Made by a program: the position numbers and the translations under genes. Below, one piece after another: positions 62,383-64,000 of a stretch of 64,000 bases of DNA; position 1 is the stretch's first letter; each line of letters starts with the position of its first letter. The notes beneath the pieces are model-generated. The model was given only the letters and a program-made list of their open reading frames with translations, made no database searches and was not told the DNA's origin. Source of the DNA: a bacterium (lineage in GTDB: Bacteria; Desulfobacterota; Binatia; Binatales; Binataceae); assembly GCA_014896235.1 (NCBI GenBank), contig JADBKU010000004.1:35528-99527 (forward strand). Direction: 5' to 3'.

Positions 62383-63984
62383 CTAATGCATCACGGCGTC
62401 GGTCTTGGTCCCGCCGCCGACCCGTTTCAACAGAAAACACCAGGGCGCGCACAGCAGCGCGATTATCGCCAGCATCCGATAGACGTCGTTGTACGCCAGC
62501 AACCACGCCTGCGCCTGAATCATGTTGTAAACCATCCCAAGCCCCTGCTTTTGCCCGGTGACCATCTGATGCAGGAACGAAAAGCTCGGACTGCCGGGCA
62601 TCAACGGCGCGCCGCCGCTCACCCGCCAGGCGTCGAACACCGAAAAGTGCTGCACAAGATAGGCCTGATTCACCTGTTCGCGGCCGGTCAGCATGTTGCT
62701 GACGCTCGAGATGCCGATCGCCGCGCCGGTGTTGACCATCATGTTGAACAGGCTGGACGCGAAGCCCATCCGTTCCGGCTGAATTTGGCCCAATCCAGCG
62801 GCGGTAACGGTCGGAAAGACGACGCCAAGTCCCAATCCGAATAAAAGTATCGGCCAGAGCACGGCGCGCTCGCTCACCTGCAGGTTCCAATGCGACATGA
62901 TCCAGATTTGCGACGCGGCGAGCAGAAATCCCGCGCCGATCAACGGCCGCATGTCGTAGCCGCGCCGCGACAATTGGCCGACTGCGACCAGCGCCACGAC
63001 CACGCCCAAACCGCGCGGCGCCACAACCAGTCCCGCCTGCCACGCGTCATAGCCGAGCAACTCCTGCGTGAACAGCGGGTTCAGCAGATTGATGCTGAAC
63101 AGCACCAGCGATTGCAGCGAAATCAAAATGATCGCGAGCGTGAAACCGAAAATCTTGACCATCCGCAAATCGAGGATCGGGTCAGGAAAGCGCAGCTCGT
63201 GAAATACCAGCGCAACCAGCGCGAGCGCCGACGCGCCGCTGAAAATCCGCACCCATGTGGCCGCGAACCAATCGGCCCGCTGGCCGCGATCGAGCACGAT
63301 TTGCAGCAACCCCAGTCCGAGCGCGAGATAGATGATGCCGAGATAATCGACGCGTCCGCTGCCGCGCTGCTTGTGCAAATACGGCGGATCGTGAACGAAC
63401 GCGTAAACCATCATCGCCGCGACCGCGCCCGCCGGCACGTTGATATAAAACGTCCAGCGCCAGTTCCAGTTCATCGTGATCCAGCCGCCCAGCGTTGGCC
63501 CCGCGATCGGGCCGACCATCAGGCCCAGCCCGAACACGGCCATCGCCAGCGTATGCTCGGCGGGCGGGAAGGTTTCGAACAGAATCGCCTGCGCCAGCGG
63601 CATCATCGCCGCGCCTGCCGCGCCCTGCACCAGCCGGAACACGACCATCTGATCGATCGTCTGGGCGACGCCGCACAACGCGGACGAAATCATGAAGAGC
63701 ACGACCGACAGGATGAAGTAGCGCTTGCGGCCCATCCGCGCCGCGATCCATCCCGTCATCGGAATCATCACGCCGTTGGAGACGAGGAAGCTCGTCACCA
63801 CCCACGTCACTTCATCGACGCTCGCGGCGAAGCTGCCCTGCATGTACGGCAGCGCGACATTGACGATCGAGGTGTCGAGAACCTGGAGAAACGCCCCGAG
63901 CATCACCGCCGCAGCGATCAGCCACTTGTGGGTACGCTGGGCCTCGGCATGTGGAAGCGTCGCGGTGACAGTTGATGCCGCCAT
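62383..63984 (-). CDS. DHA2 family MFS drug exporter (EmrB/QacA type)
   Basis: A 533-residue, 14-helix MFS antiporter. Helix 1 has LQVLDTSIVNVALPYMQG, including the membrane-embedded Asp. Motif A is GWIAARMGRKRYF, and the antiporter motif C is GLMVGPIAGPTLGGW. A long C-terminal helix pair is typical of EmrB-type pumps that work with an EmrA adaptor and an outer-membrane channel; those genes are not visible because the window ends 16 nt upstream of the start. Confidence 0.92.
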   Translation of the reverse strand: MAASTVTATLPHAEAQRTHKWLIAAAVMLGAFLQVLDTSIVNVALPYMQGSFAASVDEVTWVVTSFLVSNGVMIPMTGWIAARMGRKRYFILSVVLFMISSALCGVAQTIDQMVVFRLVQGAAGAAMMPLAQAILFETFPPAEHTLAMAVFGLGLMVGPIAGPTLGGWITMNWNWRWTFYINVPAGAVAAMMVYAFVHDPPYLHKQRGSGRVDYLGIIYLALGLGLLQIVLDRGQRADWFAATWVRIFSGASALALVALVFHELRFPDPILDLRMVKIFGFTLAIILISLQSLVLFSINLLNPLFTQELLGYDAWQAGLVVAPRGLGVVVALVAVGQLSRRGYDMRPLIGAGFLLAASQIWIMSHWNLQVSERAVLWPILLFGLGLGVVFPTVTAAGLGQIQPERMGFASSLFNMMVNTGAAIGISSVSNMLTGREQVNQAYLVQHFSVFDAWRVSGGAPLMPGSPSFSFLHQMVTGQKQGLGMVYNMIQAQAWLLAYNDVYRMLAIIALLCAPWCFLLKRVGGGTKTDAVMH

Positions 63985-64000
63985 CGAGCGGTTTTTCTTT

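Overview
The window is GC-rich, densely coded bacterial DNA without rRNA or tRNA genes. The gene set is that of an aerobic or microaerobic heterotroph handling many CoA esters and organic molecules: two acyl-CoA dehydrogenases, two family III CoA-transferases, an acetyl-CoA hydrolase/transferase, alpha/beta hydrolases, an epoxide hydrolase, a luciferase-like flavin oxidoreductase and an amidohydrolase. With these are a two-subunit 2-oxoacid:ferredoxin oxidoreductase, the aroQ-accB-accC cluster, cytochrome bd oxidase and a multihaem redox operon. This mixture suggests an uncultured soil lineage such as Binatota/Desulfobacterota-like bacteria. The taxonomic guess rests on gene content only; an alphaproteobacterium is not excluded.

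Layout. 1-9 kb: Crp/Fnr regulator and hydrolase; UPF0175, glyoxalase and a frameshifted zinc alcohol dehydrogenase; two paralogous acyl-CoA dehydrogenases flanking a molybdoenzyme/cytochrome b pair; an amidohydrolase ending in a strong terminator. 9-21.5 kb (minus strand): korAB, acyP, ligA, metallo-beta-lactamase hydrolase, cobalamin adenosyltransferase, rhodanese, an unknown protein, YiiX-like hydrolase, DUF1573 protein, accC, accB, aroQ. 21.7-33.5 kb: flavin oxidoreductase, epoxide hydrolase, HAD phosphatase, MFS transporter, rsmI, NTF2-like, SDR, zinc-ribbon proteins, a GT39-type glycosyltransferase, isoaspartyl peptidase and a Tam-like methyltransferase. 33.5-36 kb: a cluster of paired inverted hairpin repeats around a small GIY-YIG nuclease gene, plus an aldo/keto reductase. 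36-51 kb: acnA, cydAB, ackA, quinone reductase, aldo/keto reductase, DUF952, a 56-residue gene, a CoA-transferase, a CPA2 antiporter, a hydrolase and a small secreted protein. 51.4-58.4 kb: the redox operon, a divergent histidine kinase and a glycine-rich RRM protein. 58.8-64 kb: hydrolase, two tandem CoA-transferases and a DHA2-type drug exporter.

The most distinctive locus is the three-gene minus-strand operon at 51469-56246. It encodes a protein with two cyclic-nucleotide-binding domains and a four-cluster DmsB/HybA-like ferredoxin region; a five-helix membrane protein with two HX13H helices, the signature of two stacked b haems; and a membrane-anchored chimera of a nine-site c-type haem domain and a NAD(P)H/FAD domain whose FAD motifs look circularly permuted. 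Together these could form a continuous electron path across the membrane, possibly gated by a nucleotide. Second in interest is the 33.6-35.9 kb repeat cluster, where REPIN-like hairpin pairs closely flank a GIY-YIG nuclease.
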